Shown: piece after piece, positions 43,540 to 53,000 of the stretch
How positions within the stretch are numbered: position 1 is the stretch's first letter
Layout: every line of letters starts with the position of its first letter
NCBI RefSeq assembly: GCF_000455345.1
Contig: NZ_HG315690.1
Span: 881,742 to 945,741 of the forward strand
Origin: Halopiger goleimassiliensis
GTDB taxonomy: Archaea > Halobacteriota > Halobacteria > Halobacteriales > Natrialbaceae
Length of the DNA stretch: 64,000 nucleotides
Reading direction: 5' to 3'
Program-made: the position numbers and the translations under genes
Notes under the pieces: model-generated
The model's database searches: none
The model's input: the letters and a program-made list of their open reading frames with translations, nothing else
What the model was told of the DNA's origin: nothing

Positions 43540-44658
43540 CTACGGATGCTCGCGACGCGGCGGCGCGTCTTCACGGTGGCGTAACTGACGTCGCGTCGAC
43601 GCCCCGAGTCGATCGACCGCTCCGCGGACCTCGGCGACCGAGACGATGACGTCCGTCAGGTCGACGAGGTCCCCGACGTACTCCCGCCTCCGCTTCTCCC
43701 AGCGGTCGGTCGCCCCCTCGGCGGCCGCCAGGGCGAGCGCGCGGTCGCGGACGCCCTCATAGGCGTCGAACTGTTCGGCCAGGCCGACCCGCTCGAGTTC
43801 GCGGAACTCGCCGTAGACGTGGTCGTCCGACCCCCGGTAGCGAAGCGCCGGCGTGCCGAGCAGGCCGGCCTCGGTCACCATCGTTCCGGTGTCGGCGACC
43901 AGCAGGGCCGCGTCGGCCATCGCGTCGTGCATCAGCGCCGGGTGGAGGTCGTAGGGCCGTGCGGGCAGGTCGGCGAGGTCCAGGTCGTCGCCCTCGTCGG
44001 AGACGAAGACCGTCAGTCGCTCGCTCAACCGCTCGATCAGGTCCCGGCGCTGGGCGAGCGAAAAGCCCTCGAGCCCGGCGTCGTGTAACGCCTCGAGGGC
44101 GTTGAACCGGACGATGGCGTAGGGCTCGTCGGGACCGACCCCGAGGTACTCGCGGACCGCCGGGTCGGGGTCGAAGACGTCGGGGTGGAGGTACGCACAC
44201 TCGACGAACCCGTCGAACGTGTAGTGGTCCGCACCCAGGTCCCGCCGCGTGACCCGCGGCGAGAGGACGGTGTCGGCGAACGGCTGGGAGACGACGTGGT
44301 TGACGTCCGCGGGTTCGTCGTCGAGGACGAGGACGGTCGGCGCGCGCGCGAGCGTTCCAGCGGCGGCGGCGTAGGGACCGCGGCCGAAGACGACGTCGGG
44401 CCGGAACCGGACCGCCGTCGTCGCAATGTGACGGAACTGGTCGGCCACCCCGCCGACGAGACCCACGAGCGACCCTTCCCCGGGATCGTGCTCGCCGTAG
44501 CTCCGGTAGGGGAGGCCGTAGAACTCGAGCAGATCGGTAGTACACTCGTACTCCCGGCCGAGTACGAGCACCTCGTGACCCCGCTCTTCGAGGCGGGAGA
44601 CGGCGTGGCGATACAGGTGGACGTGTGCGGGCGTGTTCGCGAAGACCAGAATCCGCAT
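43540..44658 (-). CDS. DUF354 family GT-B-like protein
   Basis: 372 aa, DUF354 family, related in fold to UDP-GlcNAc 2-epimerases and GT-B glycosyltransferases. Seen: MRILVFANTPAHVHLYRHAV with a nucleotide-site-like start, RFRPDVVFGRGPYAAAAGTLA, VLDDEPAD, and DTGTMVTEAGLLGTPALRYRG, which matches the C-terminal nucleotide-binding part of the epimerase fold. May transfer or epimerise the sugar made by the adjoining operon. Transcribed towards that operon from its own promoter. Confidence 0.8.
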   Translation of the reverse strand: MRILVFANTPAHVHLYRHAVSRLEERGHEVLVLGREYECTTDLLEFYGLPYRSYGEHDPGEGSLVGLVGGVADQFRHIATTAVRFRPDVVFGRGPYAAAAGTLARAPTVLVLDDEPADVNHVVSQPFADTVLSPRVTRRDLGADHYTFDGFVECAYLHPDVFDPDPAVREYLGVGPDEPYAIVRFNALEALHDAGLEGFSLAQRRDLIERLSERLTVFVSDEGDDLDLADLPARPYDLHPALMHDAMADAALLVADTGTMVTEAGLLGTPALRYRGSDDHVYGEFRELERVGLAEQFDAYEGVRDRALALAAAEGATDRWEKRRREYVGDLVDLTDVIVSVAEVRGAVDRLGASTRRQLRHREDAPPRREHP

Positions 44659-44769
44659 CGGCGACGACTACGCCGACGTGACGTTTTGTAATGGGAGGGG
44701 TACACCGGCCGACCGCCGATCGGGGCCGGCGTGAAGCGTGTTCGCCCGACTAGGCCGTCCGTCCTCAAA

Positions 44770-44779
44770 AGACTTAATG
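44770..44779 (+). promoter_or_regulatory. TATA box of tfe
   Basis: The sequence agacttaatg is centred about 29 nt before the ATG at 44804, the leaderless distance. Confidence 0.5.
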
Positions 44780-44803
44780 GCGACATGCCGTTATCGATAG
44801 GTA

Positions 44804-45328
44804 ATGGCTTTTGAGGAGCTGCTCGAGGATCCGGTGATCCAGAAGTACTTACACGAGTTGGTCGGTCCCAAGGGGATGCCCGTCGCGGCCGCGCCGCCGG
44901 ACGGGGAAGTGACCGACGAGGAACTCGCGGAGGAACTGGACCTCGAGTTGAACGACGTGCGGCGGGCGCTGTTTATCCTGTACGAGAACGATCTGGCGAC
45001 CTATCGCCGGCTGCGCGACGAGGACTCGGGGTGGCTGACCTACCTCTGGACGTTCGAGTACGAGAACATCCCGGAGAACCTAGAAGAAGAGATGTACCGC
45101 CTCCACGACGCGCTCGAGGACCGCCGGGAGTACGAACGCAACCACGAGTTCTACCTCTGTGAGATCTGTTCCATCCGGTTCGAGTTCGGCGAAGCCATGG
45201 ACTTCGGCTTCGAGTGTCCCGAGTGTGGTTCGCCGCTTGACTCGATGGACAACGACCGCCTCGTGAACGCGATGGACGAGCGCATCGACGCGCTCGAGGA
45301 CGAACTCAACATCGACGCGGACGCCTGA
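44804..45328 (+). CDS. tfe: Transcription initiation factor TFE subunit alpha
   Basis: Archaeal homologue of TFIIE-alpha, which helps RNA polymerase open promoters. 174 aa. An N-terminal extended winged helix (residues 1-105, with DEELAEELDLELNDVRRALFILYENDLA) is followed by a zinc ribbon with C119, C122, C138 and C141, then a C-terminal helix. The order and length match archaeal TFE. Its last base overlaps the ATG of the DUF2110 gene, a linkage common in haloarchaea. Confidence 0.95.
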   Translation: MAFEELLEDPVIQKYLHELVGPKGMPVAAAPPDGEVTDEELAEELDLELNDVRRALFILYENDLATYRRLRDEDSGWLTYLWTFEYENIPENLEEEMYRLHDALEDRREYERNHEFYLCEICSIRFEFGEAMDFGFECPECGSPLDSMDNDRLVNAMDERIDALEDELNIDADA

Positions 45329-46068
45329 TGGTCGTACTCGCAACCAAATGCTACGTGGAGGGGGACGCTCGGCAACGGGCGACCGACTCGCTGCGGTCGC
45401 TGATCGACAACGAGATCGGCGACCTCGCGGTCGCGTTCGAGCTCTCGATCCGCGAGGACGATTTCCCCGAGGTGACCCTCGAGGGCGAGGACGCCACCGT
45501 CGCCGCGAACGTCCTCCGGGAGGAGTTCGGCGAGATCGCCGACGCGTTCGAGCCCGGCGAGACCTACGTCGGCACCCTCGAGTCCTGGGACGAGGACGGC
45601 TTCGTGCTCGACGCCGGGCGGCCGGTCCGGATCCCGGCCGACGCGCTCGATCTCGGCCCCGGGTCGCCGGTCCAGTTGCGCGAGCGGTTCGGCCTCGTCC
45701 AGCACATGCCGCTGCGGTTCGTCTACGAGGGCGACGCCGAGAGCGAGGACGTGGACGAAGCCGGATCGACCACCGCGAACGCGGCCGAGGGCGAGGGGGT
45801 CGTCGTCGCCGCCGGCCTCGCCGACGAGGACGTCGACAGGCTCTACGAGTGGACCCGCGGCGACGGCCGACTCAACGTCAACAGCGCCACGCGCGCGGAA
45901 GTCCGGGCGACGCTCAACCGCGCGGGCCACGCCCAGGACTACGTCACCGTCGAGCGACTGGGCCTCCTCGAGCAGAGCGTCGTCTGTACCGAAGATACCG
46001 ACCCGCCGGGACTGCTCGCCAGCGTCGGCGACTACCTCCCCGCGGAACTGCGCTGTGTCGTTCCCTGA
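45328..46068 (+). CDS. DUF2110 family protein
   Basis: 246 aa cytoplasmic acidic protein of the archaeal DUF2110 family. Seen: a first domain with VAFELSIREDDFPEVTLEGED, an S1-like/OB-like stretch GETYVGTLESWDEDGFVLDAGRPVRIPAD, and a C-terminal winged-helix-like end (LNVNSATRAEVRATLNRAGHAQDYVTVERLGLLEQ). That arrangement hints at nucleic-acid binding, consistent with pairing to tfe, but no activity is known. The start is fixed by overlap with the tfe stop. Confidence 0.82.
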   Translation: MVVLATKCYVEGDARQRATDSLRSLIDNEIGDLAVAFELSIREDDFPEVTLEGEDATVAANVLREEFGEIADAFEPGETYVGTLESWDEDGFVLDAGRPVRIPADALDLGPGSPVQLRERFGLVQHMPLRFVYEGDAESEDVDEAGSTTANAAEGEGVVVAAGLADEDVDRLYEWTRGDGRLNVNSATRAEVRATLNRAGHAQDYVTVERLGLLEQSVVCTEDTDPPGLLASVGDYLPAELRCVVP

Positions 46069-46069
46069 T

Positions 46070-46840
46070 ATGAATCGCCGGATCCTCCTCGCGACGGTCG
46101 TGGTCGCCCTCCTGGTCGGTTTCGCCGGCTGTTCGGCGTTTTTCGGCGGCATCTCGGACGAGGATCTCGACCGCGAGCAGGAGTACGACGATCTCCGCGA
46201 TAGCGACGCCGACGTCGCCATCGGCATCGAAAGCGGCAGCATGATCAGCGACGGCGAGTTCCGCGCCGTCTACGACCTCAACGACACCGCGGAGCTGTCG
46301 ATGTACCGCTCGAATTTCTACCGCGACGAGGCGCTGGACGTCTACGCCGTCCGCTACTGGTATCCGAACGGGACCGAACTGACCGGCTCCGAACTCGAGG
46401 TCGAACAGGAGGGGACGAGTACCGACATCCGGGTGCCCGACGGCAACGGGACGCTCGCGGTCTCCGGGAGCGCCGGCAGTCGAACGTTCCAGCTCCCGGC
46501 GTACGTCGAGGGGTCCTACGAGGTCACCCTGCCGGAAGCCTACCGGACGTCGAACTTCCTGCTCGGCGACGTCAACCCCGGCGACTACGAGCGCGAGGTC
46601 GTCGACGACCGCGAACGGCTGTGGTGGGACGAACTCGAGGGGACGATCTCGCTTCGGTACTACCAGTCGCGGGACATCCCGCTGTTCCTCGGACTGGTCG
46701 CGATCGTTACCCTCGTCGGCGGTGCGGGGATCGCCTACTACTACCGACAGCTCAAGCAGCTACGGAAACAGCGCGAGGAGATGGGGCTGGACGTCGAGAT
46801 CGAGGACGACGATCGAGGGCCGCCGCCGGGACTCCGGTGA
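46070..46840 (+). CDS. DUF5803-like lipoprotein with C-terminal membrane helix
   Basis: 256 aa. Sec-type lipoprotein signal (RRILLATVVVALLVGFAGC, Cys near residue 23), an exposed beta-rich domain (residues about 40-205), a membrane helix near 212-232 and a charged cytoplasmic end. Matches the haloarchaeal DUF5803 group, from memory. Function unknown. ATG 46070 lies 1 nt after the previous stop, so it belongs to the tfe operon. Confidence 0.78.
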   Translation: MNRRILLATVVVALLVGFAGCSAFFGGISDEDLDREQEYDDLRDSDADVAIGIESGSMISDGEFRAVYDLNDTAELSMYRSNFYRDEALDVYAVRYWYPNGTELTGSELEVEQEGTSTDIRVPDGNGTLAVSGSAGSRTFQLPAYVEGSYEVTLPEAYRTSNFLLGDVNPGDYEREVVDDRERLWWDELEGTISLRYYQSRDIPLFLGLVAIVTLVGGAGIAYYYRQLKQLRKQREEMGLDVEIEDDDRGPPPGLR

Positions 46841-46866
46841 GCGGTCGGACACCAGCCTGCTGTCGG

Positions 46867-47328
46867 TCACGCGTGGATCGCCTGTTCGTCGAGTAACAGC
46901 GCCGGCCCGCTCTCGAGGTCGAGTCGCCCACGGACGATCTGCGCGCTCGGGAGCGTCGATTCCACCTCGTCCGGCCGAACGGTCTCCGTGTCTCCGATGT
47001 CGTCGACCAACCAGCCGAACCGCGCCGTCTCGCCGATCGCGTCGTCGAGGACGAGCAACGCCGCCTCCGCCGGACGCTCGACGGACGCCGACGGTGAGGC
47101 GACGACCCGTGGGAGGTCGACGACGCGAACCGACGTCCCGTCGATCGAGACGGTCCCCGCGTTCCACGGGTCGGCGGCCGCCTCGAGCGAGTCGGGCGAT
47201 TCGACGCCGACCACGGAGTCGACGGACGCGAGGCGAACGCAGTACCGGTCGCCAGCGAGGAAGAAGGTCAGCAGCGACAGCGTCTCGCGGTCGTCGTCGA
47301 CGTTGGACCGGTCGGAGGTGGTCGTCAT
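46867..47328 (-). CDS. cheW: CheW-like chemotaxis coupling protein (divergent)
   Basis: 153 aa single CheW domain. It has the expected start TFFLAGDRYCVRLASVDSVVG and SIDGTSVRVVDLPRVV, but the core is shorter and more divergent than that of the next CheW. CheW proteins link transducers to CheA. It is divergent from the main che operon, with a TATA-like caattatta centred about 30 nt upstream on its strand. It may serve a subset of transducers. Confidence 0.78.
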   Translation of the reverse strand: MTTTSDRSNVDDDRETLSLLTFFLAGDRYCVRLASVDSVVGVESPDSLEAAADPWNAGTVSIDGTSVRVVDLPRVVASPSASVERPAEAALLVLDDAIGETARFGWLVDDIGDTETVRPDEVESTLPSAQIVRGRLDLESGPALLLDEQAIHA

Positions 47329-47632
47329 CTCTTCCTGGAACTCTCGGCACGAGCGCGTAATAATTGTTGTGAGATGGCTTTCGATACGAACGGGACGGCG
47401 CTGTGGCGGCGGTCGGTCCCGAGCGGATCGGCGAAAACTGGCGACCCACTGCGCGCCAGTGGAGTGGTCGATGGCTCGAACGGGCCGAGGAGGGAGGTCG
47501 GTTTCGTTGGCCGCTCAGACCGGGGAACTGAGCGGGTACTCGAGATCGCGTTCGGAACGGGTTCCGTCTCGAACGGTGACAGTCGCGGGAGTCAAGGTTT
47601 TGTCGCTCGAACGAGACGGTGAACCACGAACG
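47329..47632. other. 304-nt divergent promoter region between two cheW genes
   Basis: The left end carries an AT-rich patch (gcgtaataattgttg, 47356-47370), presumably the promoter of the minus-strand cheW. For the plus-strand cheW I see only a weak candidate near 47598-47605. Nothing else recognised. Confidence 0.4.
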
Positions 47633-48328
47633 ATGGCCCCGGACCTACCCGAGAAACTCCTCGGAATCGACATCGACCCGGTTACAGACCGCGAGGATTC
47701 GGCCCGTACGTCCGCCGACGAGGACGCCGAGGACCGCGAGCGGTTCGTCGTCTTCACCGTCGGGGACAACCGTCTGGCCGTTCCCATCGACGACGTCGTC
47801 TCGATCACCGACCTCCCCGACGAGGTGACGGACGTGCCACGGACACCCGACGCCATCGAGGGCGTCACGGACCTCCGGGGCGAGATCACCGCCGTCATCG
47901 ATCCGCGGGTGTACTTCCCGACCGCGGCGGATCGCAACGAGTACGAACAGTTGCTCGTCTTCGACTCCCCCGACGACCAGCAGTCAGCCGCGCTCCGGAT
48001 CGACGACGTGATCTCGGTCGAATCGATTCCCGAAAGCGACGTCCTCAGTGCCGACGACCTCGAGTCGCGACCGGTTTCGGGGGACGCGCTCGAGCACCCT
48101 CTCGTCGAGTCGCTCATCGAGCGCACCCGCCGCCAACGGGGGAGTATCGAACTCGCCGACCGAACGGCACCCGCCGACGGCGAGACACCCGCGGACGGTC
48201 CGGATCCGACCGTCGCTGCGGACGCGGGCGAGCAGCGTGAGGTGCTCGAGGTCGTCCCCGTCATCGAACTCGACGCACTCCTGTCGGCGTCCAGCTATCG
48301 GGTGTCGACGGCCGACGCCGCTACGTGA
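47633..48328 (+). CDS. cheW: CheW chemotaxis coupling protein with acidic insert
   Basis: 231 aa. A CheW domain (residues about 35-225: FVVFTVGDNRLAVPIDDVVSI, IEGVTDLRGEITAVIDPRVYF) carries an acidic insert of about 50 residues near 180-210 before the last strand (VLEVVPVIELDALLSA). I start at ATG 47633; the frame upstream is Ser/Arg-rich and unlike haloarchaeal protein. It is first in the direction of the che genes, with cheY 179 nt downstream from its own promoter. Confidence 0.88.
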   Translation: MAPDLPEKLLGIDIDPVTDREDSARTSADEDAEDRERFVVFTVGDNRLAVPIDDVVSITDLPDEVTDVPRTPDAIEGVTDLRGEITAVIDPRVYFPTAADRNEYEQLLVFDSPDDQQSAALRIDDVISVESIPESDVLSADDLESRPVSGDALEHPLVESLIERTRRQRGSIELADRTAPADGETPADGPDPTVAADAGEQREVLEVVPVIELDALLSASSYRVSTADAAT

Positions 48329-48434
48329 GCGAGCGACGGTCGCGTTTCGCGTATAACAGCGGATTCGAGACTCACGTCGTCGACTCTTCGTCCGATCGAC
48401 CGAGAATCCGGCAGCGCCGGGCGGTGTGTGTAGG

Positions 48435-48450
48435 TTATCACGAATGATAA
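48435..48450. promoter_or_regulatory. TTATCA-CGAA-TGATAA inverted repeat before cheY
   Basis: A perfect 6-bp dyad with a 4-nt spacer that ends about 11 nt upstream of the cheY TATA box. This is where an activator, or a repressor blocking TFB, would bind in an archaeal promoter. Confidence 0.45.
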
Positions 48451-48460
48451 TCGAAAGACA

Positions 48461-48470
48461 GGGTTTATAG
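48461..48470 (+). promoter_or_regulatory. TATA box of the cheY operon
   Basis: The sequence gggtttatag is centred about 40 nt before the ATG at 48507, implying a leader of about 12 nt. Confidence 0.55.
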
Positions 48471-48506
48471 TTGCGCTATCGGTACTTCCGTTCGGTGTAC
48501 CAGTGA

Positions 48507-48869
48507 ATGTCGACAGGGGTTCTCATCGTGGACGACTCTCATTTTATGCGGAATCTGCTTCGGCAAATCCTAGAGCAGGACTACCGCATCGTCGGAGAGG
48601 CCACTAACGGTGCCGAGGCCGTCAAATTATACAAGGAACACGACCCGGACATCGTCATGATGGACATCGTGATGCCGAAGTGTAACGGCATCAAGGCGAC
48701 CGCGGCGATCAAGAAAATCGACCCGGACGCCCACGTCATCATGTGTACCAGCGTCGGTCAGCGTGAGAAGATGAAACTCGCCGTCAAGGCCGGTGCGGAC
48801 GGCTACGTGACGAAGCCGTTCGAAGAACCGAACGTCAAGAAAGCCCTCACGGACGTCGCCGCGGCATGA
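48507..48869 (+). CDS. cheY: CheY chemotaxis response regulator
   Basis: 120 aa single receiver domain. The acidic pocket D9-D10, phosphoacceptor D53 (VMMDIVMP), T81 (MCTSV) and K103 (TKPF) are all present, so it should be phosphorylated by CheA and act on the archaellum motor through CheF. The ATGA overlap with cheB at 48866 couples the two genes. Heads the main che operon. Confidence 0.95.
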   Translation: MSTGVLIVDDSHFMRNLLRQILEQDYRIVGEATNGAEAVKLYKEHDPDIVMMDIVMPKCNGIKATAAIKKIDPDAHVIMCTSVGQREKMKLAVKAGADGYVTKPFEEPNVKKALTDVAAA

Positions 48870-50050
48870 CGACCGTACTCGTTGTCGAGGACTCGCACGC
48901 GGTGCGATCACTCGTCGACGACGCGCTCGAGACGGCAGGCTACGACGTCGTTACGGTCGATCCCGAGGCGGGCCTCGTCGAGGCCGTCTCCCAGGTCGAC
49001 CCCGACGTCGTGATCGTCGACCTCGAGACGTATCCGTCCGATGGGGCAGCGGTGCTCGAACGGCTCATGTCCCGAAACCCGACTCCGACGCTCGTACTCG
49101 CGTCGCCCGACGCCGATCCGGCCGCGTTGGACGCCTTCGCGTACGGTGCCGTCACGGTCGTCCGAACGCCCAGCGACAACGACCGGGCGTCGGTCGCGGC
49201 GTTCGTCGACGACGTTCGCACGGCGGTCGAGGACCTCGACGCCGTCGACGTATCGGCGCTGGCGGTCGCACAGACGACGGCGACCGCCAGATCGATCCGA
49301 ACGGCGTCGGCAGTGGAGACGACTGCCGGCTCGTCCGGCGACGCCGTGAGTGCCGAATCCGCCGTCGCCGGCGTCGAAACCGGAACGGTGCGGCCGACGA
49401 CCGCAGGGGAACCGACGACGGTCGAATCGACGGACGAGCCGATCACGGTCGAGAGAACCCCGTCCGAGCCGCCCACGATCGTCGTCGGGGCGTCGACCGG
49501 CGGCCCGAGCGTCGTGGAAGGGTTGCTCGAGCGGCTGCCGACCGCGCTGTCGGCGCGCGTGTTCGTCGTCCAGCACATGCCCGCGGCGTTTACTCCGCGG
49601 TTCGCCGATCGCCTCGACGCGAGAAGCGAGTACCGTGTGCGCGAAGCCCGAGACGGCGACCCGGTGACCCCTGGAACCGCCGTCGTCGCCCCTGGAGACG
49701 ACCACCTCGGGGTGACCGTCGACGACGACGGCCTCTACGTCCGCCTCGAGGACGGCGATCCGGACCACGGCGTCCGACCGTCGATCGACCACACGATGAG
49801 ACGGGTCGCCGAGCGGTGTCCCGGCCCGCTCTGTGGCGTCGTCCTCTCCGGCATGGGCCGGGACGGTGCCGCGGGCATCGAAGCGATCGACGACGCGGGC
49901 GGACACACGATCGCCCAAGACGAAGCGACCAGTTCGGTCTTCGGTATCCCGTTCCGGGCGATCCGGACCGGCTGCGTCGACGAAATCGTCCCCGCGAGCG
50001 CCCTGGCCGACAGGATTACCGCCGCGATGGCGGGTGAGAACGATGAGTGA
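48866..50050 (+). CDS. cheB: CheB receptor methylesterase/deamidase
   Basis: 394 aa. N-terminal receiver domain with D9 and phosphoacceptor D52 (IVDLE); the conserved Lys is replaced by R100 (VVRTPS). Then a Thr/Ala-rich linker of about 85 residues, longer than in bacteria, and the methylesterase domain with the catalytic triad S210 (GASTGGPS), H237 (VQHMPAAF) and D333 (SGMGRDG). It removes methyl groups from, or deamidates, transducer glutamates. Its stop overlaps the cheA start. Confidence 0.95.
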   Translation: MTTVLVVEDSHAVRSLVDDALETAGYDVVTVDPEAGLVEAVSQVDPDVVIVDLETYPSDGAAVLERLMSRNPTPTLVLASPDADPAALDAFAYGAVTVVRTPSDNDRASVAAFVDDVRTAVEDLDAVDVSALAVAQTTATARSIRTASAVETTAGSSGDAVSAESAVAGVETGTVRPTTAGEPTTVESTDEPITVERTPSEPPTIVVGASTGGPSVVEGLLERLPTALSARVFVVQHMPAAFTPRFADRLDARSEYRVREARDGDPVTPGTAVVAPGDDHLGVTVDDDGLYVRLEDGDPDHGVRPSIDHTMRRVAERCPGPLCGVVLSGMGRDGAAGIEAIDDAGGHTIAQDEATSSVFGIPFRAIRTGCVDEIVPASALADRITAAMAGENDE

Positions 50051-53000
50051 CGGCTGGACCGACTTCGTCGCCGAGACCGAAGAGCGGATCACCGAACTCA
50101 ACAACGAACTGCTCGCGCTCGAGCGCGAGCCCAACGACGAGGAGGCGATGCGACGGGTCTTCCGGATCGCCCACACGCTCAAAGGCAACTGCGGGGCCGC
50201 CGGCTTCGAGGCGGCGAGCGACGTCGCACACGCGATCGAGGACCTCCTCGACGCCGCCCGGGCCGGTCGCCTCGAGTTGACGTCCGACGTGATGGACGTC
50301 GTCTTCGACGCCGTCGACGAACTCGAGACGATGGTCCGGGAGGTCGAGACCGGTGGCGAGATCGAAACCGATCCGACGGAGACGATCCAGCACGTTCGGG
50401 ACGTTCTCGAGCGCGAGACTCGTGCCGGGGCGACGTCGGTCGAGCGACCGACGCCGCAGGAGATCGATCGGGTCCTGTCGTCGGTGTCGCCGCCTGACGA
50501 CGGCAGCCACCGGGGGTTCCTCGTTCGGTTCGCGGTCGTCGAAGAAGACGCCGGCGACCCCTCGAACGGGAGCCTGGTCGTCGACGCCCTGATCGACGCG
50601 TTCGACCTCCTCGGGACCGATCCCGGTCAGAACGCGATCGCCGAAGGGACCTACGGCGGCCGGTTCGACGCCGTCTTCGCCGGCTCGGTCGACGAAACGT
50701 CGATCGCGGCCGCGCTCACGGACGTCGACGAGATCGCCGACTTCGAGATCGTCGACGTCACCGACCGACTCGAGGACACAGCCGACGACGCGCGAGCGAG
50801 CGCCGACGCCCTCGAGGCGGACGACGCCGAGGAGCTCGAAGTGGACGAACTGCTCGACGAGGTCGACGAGTTCGACGACTTGGACGAGAAGGTCAAGGAG
50901 GTCGAAGACGACGACGACCTCGACGTCTTCGACGAGATGGGCGAGGCCGGTTCGTTCGACGACCTCTTCGAGGAGGCGGACGTCGAACCCGAGGTCGAAC
51001 CCGGCGAACCGGACGACGCCGACGCCGACGAGTCGACGGCCGAAACGGAGGCGGAAGAGGAGGTCGACGACGCCAGCGCGGTCTTCGAGGAACTCAAAGA
51101 TGAGGTCGACCCGGTCGGCTTCGACGAACTCCAGGACGAGCTCGACGAACTCGAGTTCGACGAGTACGGCGAGGAAGAGGTCGGCATGGAGGACCTGCTG
51201 GCCGACGTCGACGAACCACTCGACGACGGGAGCGACGTCGCGGACGGCACCGAAGACGCCCTCGAGTCGGAAGCCGACGAGTCGGTCACAGCAGCGGCCG
51301 AAGACGAGCCGCTCGAGGGCGAGGCGGGCGACGAATCCGTCGACGACGGCGACGCGGTAGCTGTCGGTTCGGCGGTCGAGGAAACAGACAGCCCAGCCGA
51401 CGACGCCGCCGTGGACGCTGAAACGGGTGCCGCTGCCGAAAGCGAAAGCGACGCCCGATCGAAGACGGACGACGCGGCGGCGGTCGACCCAGCGGAGTCG
51501 GACGCCGAAGACGAAACCGACTCCGCCGAGGAGAGCGGAACGGTCGTCGACTGGTCGGAGTCGGCCGACGCGGCCGATGCCGCTCCCGACGCAGCACCGA
51601 CAGCGGACGAGCCGCCGGCCGACCAGACCCCGTCCGACGACGCCTCTGTCGAGGCCGACGCGGCGTCGGCCCCCGAGGGAACCGAAGACGGGCCGACGCC
51701 GGCGGAAGCCGATTCCGACGACTCGGTCGAATCCGACGACGCGACCTCGACGGACGACGCCGACGTGGCTGCAGCGGCGTCCGAGGGCGAGCCAACGGAT
51801 ACCGAAGCCGAGACGGATCGCGACGACGCGTTCACGGAGTCGACCGGCGGCGACCGCTCCCACGAGGACGCGTTCGGCGACGAGAGCGACGGGTTCGCGG
51901 TCGAGGATACGTTCGACGCCGACTCGGTCAGCTTCGAGAGCGACCTCGAGTCAGCCGAGGACGAGTTCGTCGACGCGGAGCCCTCTCCCCTCGACGAGTC
52001 GTCGTTCGATCCGACCGACTACGCGGGCGACGAGACGGTCGACGACGCGTTCGCAGTCGACGACGACGTCGAAGAGGCGTGGGCCGATCCCGGACCTGCC
52101 GACGACTCGTTCGGTGCCGACGCGCCCGAGGAGCCGTTCGACGACGATGACGCCGACTTCGAAACGGAGGACGCCTTCGAGTCCGACACCCTCGAGTCCG
52201 ACGCCGGCGACTCGTTCGAGGACGCCTTCGACGACGGGTCGTTCGACGCCACGGACGACACGCTGTCAGGCGACGCCGACCGCGAGTCGACCGAGGAGAC
52301 CGGCTTCGAGTCGGTCGACGATTCGGGCCTCGAGCCCGCCGACGACGCGGACCTCGGTCAGTCCGGTGTAGAATCGACCGACCTCGAGGCGGGAGCCGAG
52401 ACGGACGACGTCGAAGTGGACGAGTCCGAACCGGTCGACGCGGACGTCGCTGGCGTGACCGACGCCCTCGACGATACGCTCGACTCGATCGACTTCGATC
52501 CGGACGCCGACGACTCGTTCGAGGACACTTTCGGTGCCGACGCGTTCGACGATCGCGACGAATCCACTGGGTTCGACGACGCCGACGCATCGTCGGCAGC
52601 CGCCGACGAACCGACGACGGTGATCGAGGAACCCGTCCTCGAGATTCCGGACATCACGGTTCCGGAGCCCGAGGACGACGTCGACGAGGAGGAGGACGAG
52701 GCCGACAGCCAGTCGGTGCGCGTCGACCTCCAGCAGGTCGACGAGTTGCTCAACCTCGTCGAGGGGCTGGTCACCACCCGCGTGCGGCTCCGACACGCCG
52801 TCGAGACCGACCTCGACCGCGCGGAACTCGAGGACGAAGTCGACGAACTGGACGAACTCGTCACCGAACTCCAGGGGACCGTGATGGACGTCCGTCTGGT
52901 GCCGCTCGACTCCGTTACGAGTCGGCTCCCGCGGGTCGTCCGCGACGTCGCGCGCGATCAGGGCAAACAGGTCGATCTCGAGCTCTCCGGTACGGACGTC

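Noticed and set aside
50016-51863. 615-codon minus-strand frame opposite the cheA linker
   Set aside because: The repetitive GAC/GAG/GTC codons of the acidic linker leave most frames open. The translation is Val/Arg/Asp low complexity with no domain and no promoter.
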